A stretch of DNA of 64,000 bases. Source: Paucibacter aquatile. Lineage in GTDB: Bacteria; Pseudomonadota; Gammaproteobacteria; Burkholderiales; Burkholderiaceae_C. Of this stretch, positions 53,311-61,707 are shown one piece after another. Positions within the stretch are counted from its first letter, which is position 1. Each line of letters begins with the position of its first letter. The DNA lies in assembly GCF_002885975.1 (NCBI RefSeq), contig NZ_POSP01000003.1, positions 1,426,001 through 1,490,000 of the forward strand. The letters run 5' to 3'. The notes beneath the pieces are model-generated. The model was not told where the DNA came from. It worked only from the letters and a program-made list of their open reading frames with translations, and made no database searches. The translations under genes were made by a program, and so were the position numbers.

Positions 53311-54348
53311 ATGTTGACGTCTCAACACCCCAAGCGCAGCCTATTGACCCACGGCTTGAGCGCCCTGCTGATCCTCAGCGCCGGCCTGCTGCCGACCGCT
53401 CAAGCCGCCTCGGCCAAGCCCAAGGCCGCTGCCGCGGCAATCGCCAGCGCCGCCACGAACGAAGTGGAACTGCGCTTCTTCCCCCTGCCCCAGCAACGCC
53501 ATCAGATCCATTCGGTCATGCGCATGAAGATGGACATGCGCATGGAGCCCTTCGAGGGCATGAGCGAGGAAGAGCGCGCCAAGATGGAGCAGGCCATGCA
53601 GGCCGCCAAGATGCCCATGAGCATGCGCAGCGAGTTCGACCAGCAAGTCACGACCACGGCCGCTGACAAGCAAGGCAACTTCCAGCTTCAGCTGCGCGGC
53701 AAGAGCCTGCCCCTGGAGATGAGCAATGCCGCCGGCGAGCGCGTGGGCCCGCCCAAGGCCACGGTCGACATCAAGATCGACGCCAAGCTGAACCAGAAGA
53801 CCGGCAGCTTCCAGTCCATGAAGATGGCCGGCATGGATGCCGCGAGCAGCGGCCTGTCCGAAGGGCTGCTCAAGCAATTGCTGAGCAGCATGAGCGCCCT
53901 GGAAGGCCGCCGCCTCAAGGTCGGCGAATCGGCCGAGATGCCGCTGGACATGGCCTTGCCAATTCCCAAGGGCCCGGGCATGGACCTGAAGATGCTGGGC
54001 CGCTACACCCTGGTCAAGCTGGAAAACGGCGTCGCTGATTTCGACGTCGGCGTGAACATCACCATGGCCATGAACGATGACAAGGCCGAAGCCGCTGTGG
54101 CTGCTGCCGCCGCTGCAAGCTCGGCCGCCAGCGCCCCGGATGCCACCGCCTCCGCGCCGGCCGCGCCGCTGATGACCGCCTCGGGCCAGGGCCAAGGCCG
54201 CATGAGCTGGCGCGTGGCCGACCGCCTGGTCCTGAATCAGGCCATGAACCTGGCCATGAACATGCGCATGCAAGCGCCGGGCAAGCCGGTGATGAACATG
54301 AAGGTGGACATGGAGATGGAAGCGAGCGGCAAGAACCTCAAACGCTGA
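53311..54348 (+). CDS. exported Met-rich protein of unknown function
   Basis: 345 residues from ATG 53311 (GAGGGAG 11 bases upstream). Signal peptide LSALLILSAGLLPTAQAA. The mature part has dense Met-x-Met runs at the start (VMRMKMDMRMEPFEGM, KMPMSMRS) and end (NLAMNMRMQAPG, VMNMKVDMEME), with a predicted beta-rich middle, plus an Ala/Ser/Pro low-complexity insert (~268-300). The alternating Met pattern fits amphipathic strands, but could bind Cu(I). I do not recognise a characterised family. It follows rne but has a terminator in between, so is independently transcribed. Confidence 0.75.
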   Translation: MLTSQHPKRSLLTHGLSALLILSAGLLPTAQAASAKPKAAAAAIASAATNEVELRFFPLPQQRHQIHSVMRMKMDMRMEPFEGMSEEERAKMEQAMQAAKMPMSMRSEFDQQVTTTAADKQGNFQLQLRGKSLPLEMSNAAGERVGPPKATVDIKIDAKLNQKTGSFQSMKMAGMDAASSGLSEGLLKQLLSSMSALEGRRLKVGESAEMPLDMALPIPKGPGMDLKMLGRYTLVKLENGVADFDVGVNITMAMNDDKAEAAVAAAAAASSAASAPDATASAPAAPLMTASGQGQGRMSWRVADRLVLNQAMNLAMNMRMQAPGKPVMNMKVDMEMEASGKNLKR

Positions 54349-54355
54349 GTGTTTC

Positions 54356-54388
54356 AGTGGCGGGGGCCGGAAGCGCGTCCCCGCTACT
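54356..54388. terminator. stem-loop between convergent genes
   Basis: AGTGGCGGGG (54356-54365) pairs with CCCCGCTACT (54379-54388) with one G-T, 13-base loop. It lies between the stop of the Met-rich gene and the stop of the minus-strand small gene; no T-run. Confidence 0.4.
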
Positions 54389-54605
54389 GCGCTCGCTGCC
54401 GCGCCTCCCAGGCCCTCAGGGCCTGGCGATACTGGTCCATGGCCAGATCGTGCAGGTCGAAGATGCAGGGGTCGCAGCCATTGCCGCAGCAGGCGTCCAG
54501 GTCGGGTGCCACGGGCGGCTCGGGCCGGGGGTCGGCCGCGTTAGCCGCACTGGCAGCGTTGGCTGCATCAGCCATCGCAGGAGCGACGCCGGCATCCTTG
54601 TTCAT
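54384..54605 (-). CDS. oxidoreductase-like (OXLD1-type) small protein
   Basis: 73 residues from ATG 54605; a TTG at 54626 overlapping the nagZ stop would add seven. After an Ala-rich lead it holds PDLDACCGNGCDPCIFDLHD, the Cys-rich motif of the oxidoreductase-like domain, and then a helix DQYRQALRAWEARQR. The clustered cysteines suggest an Fe-S or Zn site. Function is not known. It ends the lepA-to-nagZ series on the minus strand, 17 bp after nagZ. Confidence 0.75.
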   Translation of the reverse strand: MNKDAGVAPAMADAANAASAANAADPRPEPPVAPDLDACCGNGCDPCIFDLHDLAMDQYRQALRAWEARQRAQ

Positions 54606-54622
54606 GACCGCAGCCCCCGGCT

Positions 54623-55693
54623 TCAAGGCAGAGTCTGCAAGGCCTGATGGTAGGCCGGTTCATGCATGAGCTCGTCCCAGGTCAGCGGCGCCGATTGCGG
54701 CAGCAGGCCTGCGCGGCGGGCCTCGCTCTCGGCGCTGGGCTGCCAGTCGCCGCGGGCCTGTGCGGCTTGCAGGCCGTCCAGGAATTCATCCAAGGCCCGG
54801 CCACCGTCGACATTCGACTGATTGCACAAGAGCACCAGATCGCAACCGGCTTGCAGGGCCGCCAGCGCCGCGTCCACGTAGCCGATCGCACGCCCTTCCA
54901 GCACGCGGGCGCCGGCCATGCCCAGGTCATCGCTGAAGATGGCGCCGCCAAAGCCCAGGCGCTCACGCAGCACCTCCTGCAACCAGCGGGCACTGAATCC
55001 GGCCGGGCGGGCATCGACCTTGGGGTAGATCACATGGGCCGGCATCACCGCGCCGGTGCTCATGACCAGCCATTCAAACGGCTTCGCATCCTCGGCCAGG
55101 ATGGCCTTGAGGCTGCGCCGGTCCACGGGCACCTCGGTGTGAGAGTCGGCCTTGACGTAGCCATGACCCGGGAAATGCTTGGCGCAGCTGGCCATGCCGG
55201 CCAGCAACAAGCCATGCTGCAGGCTCTTGGCCAGCAAGGCCACCACGCGTGGGTCGCGGTGGAAGCTGCGGGTGCCGATGACAGAGCTCTCACCGTAATC
55301 CAGGTCCAGCACCGGGGCAAAGCTGAAGTCCACGCCACAGGCGCGCAGCTCGGCGGCCAGCACGAACCCGGCAGCCGTGGCCGCCGCGGTGGCCTGCAGC
55401 GCATCCTCCATCCATAACTCGCCGAGCCGACGCATGGCCGGCAGGTGGGTGAAGCCATCGGTCTGGAAACGCTGCACGCGGCCGCCCTCATGGTCCACAC
55501 AGATCAACACATCCGGTCGGATGGATTTGATGTCGGCCGTCAGCGCCAGCAGCTGGGCGCGGCTCTCGAAATTGCGGGCGAACAGGATCAGGCCGCCGAC
55601 CAGGGGGTGGCGCAGGCGCACACGCTCGGCCTCGCTCAGGCTCAGGCCGGCGACATCGAGCACCACGGGGGCGTGTTGCAGGTTTACTTCCAT
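54623..55693 (-). CDS. nagZ: beta-N-acetylhexosaminidase NagZ
   Basis: 356 residues from ATG 55693. GH3 family signature: LILFARNFES, DHEGGRVQRF, CAKHFPGHGYVKADSHTEVP with the His/Asp catalytic loop, MSTGAVMPAHVIYPK and FSDDLGMAGA with the nucleophile Asp. NagZ removes N-acetylglucosamine from muropeptides in peptidoglycan recycling, in the cytoplasm. The upstream gap to acpS contains three copies of GTCTTTGTC-like repeats. Length is normal. Confidence 0.96.
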   Translation of the reverse strand: MEVNLQHAPVVLDVAGLSLSEAERVRLRHPLVGGLILFARNFESRAQLLALTADIKSIRPDVLICVDHEGGRVQRFQTDGFTHLPAMRRLGELWMEDALQATAAATAAGFVLAAELRACGVDFSFAPVLDLDYGESSVIGTRSFHRDPRVVALLAKSLQHGLLLAGMASCAKHFPGHGYVKADSHTEVPVDRRSLKAILAEDAKPFEWLVMSTGAVMPAHVIYPKVDARPAGFSARWLQEVLRERLGFGGAIFSDDLGMAGARVLEGRAIGYVDAALAALQAGCDLVLLCNQSNVDGGRALDEFLDGLQAAQARGDWQPSAESEARRAGLLPQSAPLTWDELMHEPAYHQALQTLP

Positions 55694-55733
55694 CGTCTTT
55701 GTCCGTCTTTGTCCGTCTTCCTGCGGCCTTGCT

Positions 55734-56129
55734 TCAGGCCAGGGTCTCGACCACCACAAAGCTGGTCGCGTAATCGGTTTCGTCGCTGACGCTGACCAGG
55801 GCGCGCAGGCCCTGGGCTTCAAACCAGCGGGCTAGCTCGCCATGCAGGCGGATCTCGGGCTTGCCACTGGGCGCGTTGAGGATCTCGCAGTCGCGCCAGT
55901 TCATGGGCATGCGCATGCCCAGACCGATGGCTTTCGAGAAGGCCTCCTTGGCGGAGAAGCGGGTGGCGAGAAAACTCAGGCCCCGGCTCTCGGCGCGCGC
56001 ACGGCGGGCGCGAAAGACCTCCAGCTCTTGCGGACCCAGCACTTTTTCCGCGAAGCGCTCGCCGCGCCGCGCCAGGGTCTCGCGCATGCGGCGGATGTCG
56101 CAGACATCGGTGCCGATGCCGTAAATCAT
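55734..56129 (-). CDS. acpS: holo-[acyl-carrier-protein] synthase
   Basis: 131 residues. MIYGIGTDVCDI contains Asp8 and RFSAKEAFSKAIG contains Glu62, the Mg-binding pair that carry CoA in AcpS. It transfers phosphopantetheine from CoA to acyl carrier protein. ATGA overlap with the stop of the upstream GNAT gene (56126-56129). Same-strand order pdxJ-(GNAT)-acpS-nagZ is standard for the group. Confidence 0.96.
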   Translation of the reverse strand: MIYGIGTDVCDIRRMRETLARRGERFAEKVLGPQELEVFRARRARAESRGLSFLATRFSAKEAFSKAIGLGMRMPMNWRDCEILNAPSGKPEIRLHGELARWFEAQGLRALVSVSDETDYATSFVVVETLA

Positions 56130-56662
56130 GCCTCGGGCTCCAGCGGTGCCCAGCCCAGCAACTCATTGCGATGCTGCTGGCCGCCCAGTTCGAACCAGGC
56201 CTCGCCCCAGAGGCTGGCACCTTCGCGGCGGTAGAAACGCAAAGCGCCTTCGTTGCCGATCCAGGCACTGAGCCACAGCGAACGCTCGGGCCAGGTCTGG
56301 CGCGCCTGGTGCAGCAGCTTCAAGCCCAGGCCCTGGTTCTGGCTGTGCGGCGCCACGTAAAGCCGCTTGAGCTCGACCGCCTGGCCGGACACAGCCACCG
56401 GGCAGACCGCGCTGTCGTCCAGATGCGCCCAGGCCAACAAGGTGTCGCCCCGCTCGATCACCCAGTGACGATTCAGATCGATGGACTGGCGCAGCAGCTG
56501 TTCGTCGAAATCACGCTTCAGGTACTCGGCCACCGTGCTGTTGACGCCGCCCTCGGCGGCATAACGGTCCAGCCAGACCCAGCGCGCCAAGGCAGCGATG
56601 CGCAGCGCATCGTCGGGCTCGGCCGGGCGCAGGTCGAGGAATGCCGGCTTCTTGCTGCTCAT
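56126..56662 (-). CDS. GNAT-family N-acetyltransferase
   Basis: 178 residues from ATG 56662. GNAT elements: LDLRPAEPDDALRIAALARW, VELKRLYVAPHSQNQGLGLKLL (acetyl-CoA loop Q-N-Q-G-L-G), and WIGNEGALRFYRREGASLWGE. It is inserted between pdxJ and acpS and couples to acpS by ATGA. Substrate unknown. The start lies 8 bp after pdxJ. Confidence 0.9.
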   Translation of the reverse strand: MSSKKPAFLDLRPAEPDDALRIAALARWVWLDRYAAEGGVNSTVAEYLKRDFDEQLLRQSIDLNRHWVIERGDTLLAWAHLDDSAVCPVAVSGQAVELKRLYVAPHSQNQGLGLKLLHQARQTWPERSLWLSAWIGNEGALRFYRREGASLWGEAWFELGGQQHRNELLGWAPLEPEA

Positions 56663-56670
56663 GTCGGTGC

Positions 56671-57465
56671 TCAGGCTGCGTAAGCGCGCTGGATGCTGCG
56701 CAGGTACTCGCGCACGGTCTCGGTGTAGCCCAGCTCCAGGGCATCGGCGATCAAGGCATGGCCGATGGACACCTCTCGCACACCGGGCACGGCGCGCAGG
56801 AACAGGCTCAGGTTGTCGCGGTTGAGGTCGTGGCCGGCGTTGATGCCCAGGCCCTGGGCCAGGGCGGCCTCGGCCGTGCGGGTGAAGCCGGCCAGCACCT
56901 CGGCCTCGCGGGCAGTGCCGAAGGCGCTGGCGAAGGTCTCGGTGTAGAGCTCGATGCGCTCGGCGCCCAACGCGGCCACATGGGCCATGGCCTCGGGCAA
57001 CGGGTCCATGAAGAGGCTGACGCGCACGCCCAGGCTTTGGCATTCCGCGATCAGCGGCGCCAGGCGCTCGCGATCGGCCGGCAGGTTCCAGCCGTGGTCG
57101 GAGGTGAACTGGTCCTCGCTGTCAGGCACAAAAGTCACCTGGTGCGGACGCAGCTCACGCACATAGTCCATCAGGTTCTGGGTCGGGTTGCCCTCGATGT
57201 TGTACTCGGCATGCGGCCACTGCTTCATCAGCGCCGCCAGCTCGCGCACATCGGCCGGGCGGATGTGGCGCTCGTCGGGGCGCGGGTGCACGGTGATGCC
57301 CTGGGCCCCGGCCAGCAAGCAGGCCTCGGCCGCGCGCAGCACGCCGGGAATGCCCAGGTGTCGTGTGTTGCGCAGCAAGGCCACCTTGTTGACATTGACC
57401 GACAAGGCGCAGCGCTGGCCGTGCGAATGGACGGCCGAGGCCTCGGGAGCGAGCAAAGGGTTCAT
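56671..57465 (-). CDS. pdxJ: pyridoxine 5'-phosphate synthase
   Basis: 264 residues from ATG 57465. (beta/alpha)8 barrel with LSVNVNKVALLRNTR, GITVHPRPDERHI, YNIEGNPT, VTFVPDSEDQFTSDHGWN, and GINAGHDLN. PdxJ condenses 1-deoxyxylulose 5-phosphate with 3-amino-1-hydroxyacetone phosphate. It comes 53 bp after recO in the minus-strand run. Confidence 0.97.
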   Translation of the reverse strand: MNPLLAPEASAVHSHGQRCALSVNVNKVALLRNTRHLGIPGVLRAAEACLLAGAQGITVHPRPDERHIRPADVRELAALMKQWPHAEYNIEGNPTQNLMDYVRELRPHQVTFVPDSEDQFTSDHGWNLPADRERLAPLIAECQSLGVRVSLFMDPLPEAMAHVAALGAERIELYTETFASAFGTAREAEVLAGFTRTAEAALAQGLGINAGHDLNRDNLSLFLRAVPGVREVSIGHALIADALELGYTETVREYLRSIQRAYAA

Positions 57466-57518
57466 CGTTTCCAGTTCCAGCAAATATCAGTCAGGGCGGC
57501 CGGGGCTGCGCCCAAGCT

Positions 57519-58298
57519 TCAGTCGAGCAGCTTCTGCACATCCAGCATCACCTGGCGGGTGCGCAGCGGCTTGCCGCCCAGATGATAGTGAAGCAGGCCG
57601 CGCAGCGCTGACTTGAGCTGCGGCAAGACCGGAGCGCAGGCCTGCTGCAGTGCGGCCATGCTGCCGTGCAGCAGCGCGGCTTGCAGATGGATCCAGGTGC
57701 TGCCATCCAGGCCGCCTGCTTCGACGGACAAGGGTTGAATGCCGGCCTCGGCAGCCAGACCATAGCTGCGTTCCAGCTGCAATGGCGCCTGCGTCAACGT
57801 CACGACGCTGAGGTCGGGCAGCAGGCCGGTCTCCACCAGCAGGCGCAGCTCAAACGCGCGCAGCGCCGCCTGCGACTGCGCATCCTCGTTGGCATGCAGC
57901 TGCGGCAAGGTCTGGGCATAGGCTTCGAAGAGCAGCGGATGGGCATCCTGCCGGGCCAGCAGCTTGAGCAGCAGCTCGTTCAGGTAATAGCCCGAAAACA
58001 GCGCGGCGCCGGCCGGCAAGGTGCTGCCGCCGGCCCATTCGGCCGCGCGCAGGGTGACGACCTCGGCCGGGTTGCCATCCGTGGATTTGGCCGGTTTGGA
58101 CAGGGTGACCTGGATGCGCTGAAAGGGCAGCAGCACCGCGCGCAGCTGCGAGTACGGCCGCTTGGCGCCCTTGGCCACCACGGCCAGACGCCCCTGCTCA
58201 CGGGTGAAAAGGTCGAGGATGAGGCTGGACTCGCTCCAGTCGTACTGGTGGAGCACAAAAGCCTGCTGAACCGCAGGTGCGCGCGCGCCGCGGGCCAT
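57519..58298 (-). CDS. recO: DNA repair protein RecO
   Basis: 259 residues. N-terminal OB-fold (QAFVLHQYDWSESSLILDLFTREQGRLAVVAKGAKR) and helical C-terminal domain with FSGYYLNELLLKLL. RecO loads RecA on SSB-coated gaps with RecR. No CxxC zinc site is seen in the C-terminal domain, as common in this group. Same strand, 52 bp after era. Confidence 0.94.
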   Translation of the reverse strand: MARGARAPAVQQAFVLHQYDWSESSLILDLFTREQGRLAVVAKGAKRPYSQLRAVLLPFQRIQVTLSKPAKSTDGNPAEVVTLRAAEWAGGSTLPAGAALFSGYYLNELLLKLLARQDAHPLLFEAYAQTLPQLHANEDAQSQAALRAFELRLLVETGLLPDLSVVTLTQAPLQLERSYGLAAEAGIQPLSVEAGGLDGSTWIHLQAALLHGSMAALQQACAPVLPQLKSALRGLLHYHLGGKPLRTRQVMLDVQKLLD

Positions 58299-58350
58299 CA
58301 GCGAACGGGCCGCCGGTCAAACCGGTCAAACGAGAAGCACGCCAGCGGCT

Positions 58351-59412
58351 TCACTCGTAGCCGTAGGTGCGCAAATGTTCTTCGCTGTCGGCCCAGCCCG
58401 AACGCACCTTGACCCAGAGTTCCAGGAAGACACGGCCATCCATCAGATGCTCCAGCTCCTGGCGCGCCTCGGAGCCGATGCGCTTGAGGCGCTCGCCGCC
58501 CTGGCCGATGATCATGCCCTTGTGAGCATCGCGCTCGACCACGATGGAGGCCGAGATGCGGCGCAGCTCGCCCTCGTCTTCCCATTTGTCGATGATCACG
58601 GTCGAGGTGTAGGGCAGCTCGTCACCGGTCAGGCGGAACAGCTTCTCGCGGATGATTTCGCTGGCCAGGAATTTCTCACTGCGGTCGGTCAGCGCGTCGC
58701 CGTCGTAGAACCAGCCCTGCTCGGGCAGGTAGGGCTTGAGGATCTTGAAGAGGCGCTGGACATCGGCGTCCTTCTTGGCCGAGAGGGGCACGAATTCGCT
58801 GAAGTTGCGGCGCTCCTGCATGCTCTTGAGCCAGGGGGCCAGATCGGCGCGGCGCTGCACGGCGTCCAGCTTGTTGGCGATCATCACCACCGGCTTGTCC
58901 TGCGGCAGCAGGGACAGCACCTTGGCATCGTCCAGGCCGAAGCGGCCCGCTTCCAGCACATAGAGCACCAGATCCACATCGCCGAGCACGCCGTGCACGG
59001 TGCGGTTCAGGTTGCGGTTGAGCGCCGCGTTGTACTTCATCTGGAAGCCGGGCGTGTCCACGAACACGAACTGCGCTTCGTCCACCGTGCGCATGCCGGT
59101 GATGCGGTGGCGCGTGGTCTGCGCCTTGTCCGAGGTGATGCTGACCTTCTGGCCGACCAGGGCGTTGAGCAGGGTCGACTTGCCGACATTGGGCCGGCCA
59201 ACGATGGCGATCAGGCCACAGCGCTGGGGCGTGCCGTCGGCCATCTTGCCGCCGCTGGCTTGCGCGGCGGCTGCGGCCTCGGGCGAGAGCGAGGTCGCGC
59301 CCGAGCCGGCCGCGGGAATGGGCGGCAAGGCATAGGTGACGACGGGTGCAGGAGAGGCCGACGAAGCTTCAGGCGAAGTGGCGTCGTCCGGCGTGGTGGG
59401 GGTGTGGGTCAT
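58351..59412 (-). CDS. era: GTPase Era
   Basis: 353 residues from ATG 59412, which overlaps the rnc stop (ATGA). Another ATG (59244, MADGTPQRCG) would give the usual ~297 residues; the first 56 residues are an Ala/Pro/Thr-rich tail not found in most Era proteins. G motifs: GRPNVGKST, DTPGF, NKLD and SAKK; C-terminal KH domain with GMIIGQGGERLKRIG. Era binds the 16S rRNA 3' end during 30S assembly. Confidence 0.96.
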   Translation of the reverse strand: MTHTPTTPDDATSPEASSASPAPVVTYALPPIPAAGSGATSLSPEAAAAAQASGGKMADGTPQRCGLIAIVGRPNVGKSTLLNALVGQKVSITSDKAQTTRHRITGMRTVDEAQFVFVDTPGFQMKYNAALNRNLNRTVHGVLGDVDLVLYVLEAGRFGLDDAKVLSLLPQDKPVVMIANKLDAVQRRADLAPWLKSMQERRNFSEFVPLSAKKDADVQRLFKILKPYLPEQGWFYDGDALTDRSEKFLASEIIREKLFRLTGDELPYTSTVIIDKWEDEGELRRISASIVVERDAHKGMIIGQGGERLKRIGSEARQELEHLMDGRVFLELWVKVRSGWADSEEHLRTYGYE

Positions 59413-60149
59413 GGGGTGTCGGCGCGGGGCCGCTCCTTGTCGCGCAAGCCAGAACTTGGCTTGTCGAGGGCAATCAGTTCGTCGAGCAGGCGACGGGCGG
59501 CTTCTTGTTCGGCAATGCGGCGGGACCGGCCCTCGCCGCGCGTGGCCAGCTTCAGCGCAGGCACGACGCACTCAACCTCAAAGGTCTGGGCATGGGCCTG
59601 GCCGCGGGTGTCGGTGATGCGATAGGTGGGTACGGCGAGGCGGCGGGCTTGCAGCATCTCCTGGAGCGCGGTCTTGGCATCCTTGGCCCAGCGGTCGGTG
59701 GCCGCACCGGCCAGCAAATCGCCCAGCATCTTGCGCACCACCTCGAGCGCGGCCGGGTAGCCGGCGTCGATGAAGGTGGCGCCGATGATGGCTTCGAGGG
59801 CGTCGGCCAGGATGGAGGGGCGCTGCGCGCCACCGCCCTTGGCCTCGCCATCCGAGAGGCGCAGCACCTGGGGCAGACCCAGATCGAGCGCCAGGCGGTG
59901 CAGGCTGTCTTCGCGCACCAGGTGGGCGCGGATGCGGGTCAGGTCGCCCTCGTCGGAGCCGGCATAGCGCTCGTACAGCAGGCTGGAGACGGCTAGGCTC
60001 AGCACCGCGTCGCCGAGGAACTCCAGGCGCTCGTTGTGATCGCTGCTGAAGCTGCGGTGCGTCAGGGCGCGGCTCAGCAGCTCCGGCTTGCTGAAGCGAT
60101 GACCCAGGCGTTGTTGCAAGGCGAGAAGAGGCGCAGCACTGCTACTCAT
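59409..60149 (-). CDS. rnc: ribonuclease III
   Basis: 246 residues. RNase III signature NERLEFLGDAVL (residues 39-50, catalytic Glu43 and Asp47), the later ADALEAIIGATFID, and a C-terminal dsRNA-binding domain. Cleaves double-stranded RNA, e.g. rRNA precursors. Located 55 bp after DUF4845 and coupled to era. Confidence 0.97.
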   Translation of the reverse strand: MSSSAAPLLALQQRLGHRFSKPELLSRALTHRSFSSDHNERLEFLGDAVLSLAVSSLLYERYAGSDEGDLTRIRAHLVREDSLHRLALDLGLPQVLRLSDGEAKGGGAQRPSILADALEAIIGATFIDAGYPAALEVVRKMLGDLLAGAATDRWAKDAKTALQEMLQARRLAVPTYRITDTRGQAHAQTFEVECVVPALKLATRGEGRSRRIAEQEAARRLLDELIALDKPSSGLRDKERPRADTP

Positions 60150-60204
60150 GCGGACACAGACGTTGAAAATGCGGGCGCCAGCGACCGAAGCGGCGAAAAC
60201 GCCA

Positions 60205-60603
60205 TCAACGGGACTTGCCCTGGTACTTGATCAAGAGATAGACAGGGCCGGCCAGATCGACCTGCTTGTCGTAGGCGAAGCTGATCTGCAGCTTCTCGTT
60301 GTCCTTGCTGATCACCAGATCCTGGCTGGAAATGCTGACCATGGAGTATTCAACCTGCTGAGCGCGCTCGAACTCGGCGCGCACGGCCGGCACGGTGGCC
60401 GGGTTGGCCGCAGCAATGCGATCGACCACACGTTGAATGGTGTAGAACTCCAGCACGGTCGGGATGACGCGGGCGATCACCACGCCACCGAAGGCGAGCA
60501 GAACACCCCAGAACAGCAGACCCAGAAGGCTGATGCCGCGCTGTGATCGCGCTTGGGCACCCGAATGGCAACGCTGGCCTGGATTTGACTGACGACGAAG
60601 CAT
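60205..60603 (-). CDS. DUF4845 membrane protein
   Basis: 132 residues from ATG 60603 with AGGGAGAGGA upstream. One N-terminal membrane helix (ISLLGLLFWGVLLAFGGVVI), like a pilin-type or signal-anchor segment, then a soluble domain with VVDRIAAANPATV and SSQDLVISKDN. Found between lepB and rnc across Betaproteobacteria; function unestablished. Confidence 0.9.
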   Translation of the reverse strand: MLRRQSNPGQRCHSGAQARSQRGISLLGLLFWGVLLAFGGVVIARVIPTVLEFYTIQRVVDRIAAANPATVPAVRAEFERAQQVEYSMVSISSQDLVISKDNEKLQISFAYDKQVDLAGPVYLLIKYQGKSR

Positions 60604-60677
60604 CGAAACGTCCTCTCCCTGAAGTTTCAAACCGGATCTTTGCCGGGCGAGACCGCAGCCCCGCCGTTCAGGCCGCC

Positions 60678-61652
60678 TCAATGGAAGGGGCCAATGCGCT
60701 TGAGGTTACCGAAATTCATCCAAACAAAGAAGGCCCGGCCGACGATGTTTTCATCGGGCACAAAGCCCCAGAAGCGCGAGTCCCCGGAGTTGTCGCGGTT
60801 GTCGCCGATCATGTAGTAGTAACCCGCCGGCACCGTGCAGCGCACGCCTTCGATGGTGTATTTGCACTGGTCCTGGTAGGGGAACGGGCCATCCGGACGG
60901 TTGGGCTGGAAGATGGGCTGCGCCTGTGGGTTGACCAGCATCTGATGCTCCTTCTCGCCCAGCTTCTCCAGGAAGCGCGGACGGTAGGTCATCGAGCTCT
61001 CGTCGTAGAAGTCACCCTGGGGTTGGACTTCGGTCGGCTTGCCGTTGATGTAGAGCTTCTGGTTCAGGTAGGCCACCTCGTCGCCGGGGATGGCCGCCAC
61101 GCGCTTGATGAAGTCCACGCTGGTGTCCACCGGCCAGCGGAACACCATCACGTCGCCGCGCTTGACCTCGTTGTTGGAGATGATCTTCTTGTTGATCACC
61201 GGCAGGCGCACGCCGTAGTGGAACTTGTTCACCAGGATCAAGTCACCGACCAGCAGGGTCGGCACCATCGAACCCGAGGGGATCTTGAACGGCTCGAACA
61301 AGAAAGAGCGCAGAAAGAACACGGCCAGGATGACCGGGAACAAGCCGGCAGTCCAATCCATCCACCAGGGCTGCTGCAGGATCTGCTGACGTGCCGCCTC
61401 GACATCCCCATCGACACGGCTGATGCCCTGGGCGGCCAGGGTCTGGCGGCGCTGGGCATCGGCATCGAGCAGGGCCTGGGCGGCACGAGCTCGGGCCGGC
61501 TGGAAATGAAAGCGCTCGGCCAGCCAGTAGGCCAGCGTGACCACGGTCAGGATGAAAAGCAGAAGGGAGAAGTTGCCGCTCCAGTAGCCGGTGTACCAGC
61601 CGCCCAGGTAAGCGACCAGGGCCGCGTAGAGAATTCCGGTCAGAGCACTCAT
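60678..61652 (-). CDS. lepB: signal peptidase I
   Basis: 324 residues from ATG 61652. Two N-terminal membrane helices (one at ~5-25, another at ~100-120, with a cytoplasmic helical loop between). Catalytic dyad Ser128 (IPSGSMVPTL) and Lys183 (DFIKRVAAIPGD); box E is GDNRDNSGDSR. Removes signal peptides from exported proteins, including several in this window. It starts 55 bp after lepA. Confidence 0.97.
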   Translation of the reverse strand: MSALTGILYAALVAYLGGWYTGYWSGNFSLLLFILTVVTLAYWLAERFHFQPARARAAQALLDADAQRRQTLAAQGISRVDGDVEAARQQILQQPWWMDWTAGLFPVILAVFFLRSFLFEPFKIPSGSMVPTLLVGDLILVNKFHYGVRLPVINKKIISNNEVKRGDVMVFRWPVDTSVDFIKRVAAIPGDEVAYLNQKLYINGKPTEVQPQGDFYDESSMTYRPRFLEKLGEKEHQMLVNPQAQPIFQPNRPDGPFPYQDQCKYTIEGVRCTVPAGYYYMIGDNRDNSGDSRFWGFVPDENIVGRAFFVWMNFGNLKRIGPFH

Positions 61653-61707
61653 CAATCGATCGCTTGGTTGGGAGGAAGGGAGAAGAAAGAAGGCCGGGCG
61701 ACGGCGG

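Noticed and set aside
49872..53312. 1146-codon open frame antisense to rne
   Set aside because: Gly/Ala/Val-rich composition mirrors the rne tail; no family resemblance.
59244..59412. Era start at 59244 instead of 59412
   Set aside because: It would give a typical length, but the ATGA overlap with rnc favours 59412; the choice is not certain and is noted in the entry.
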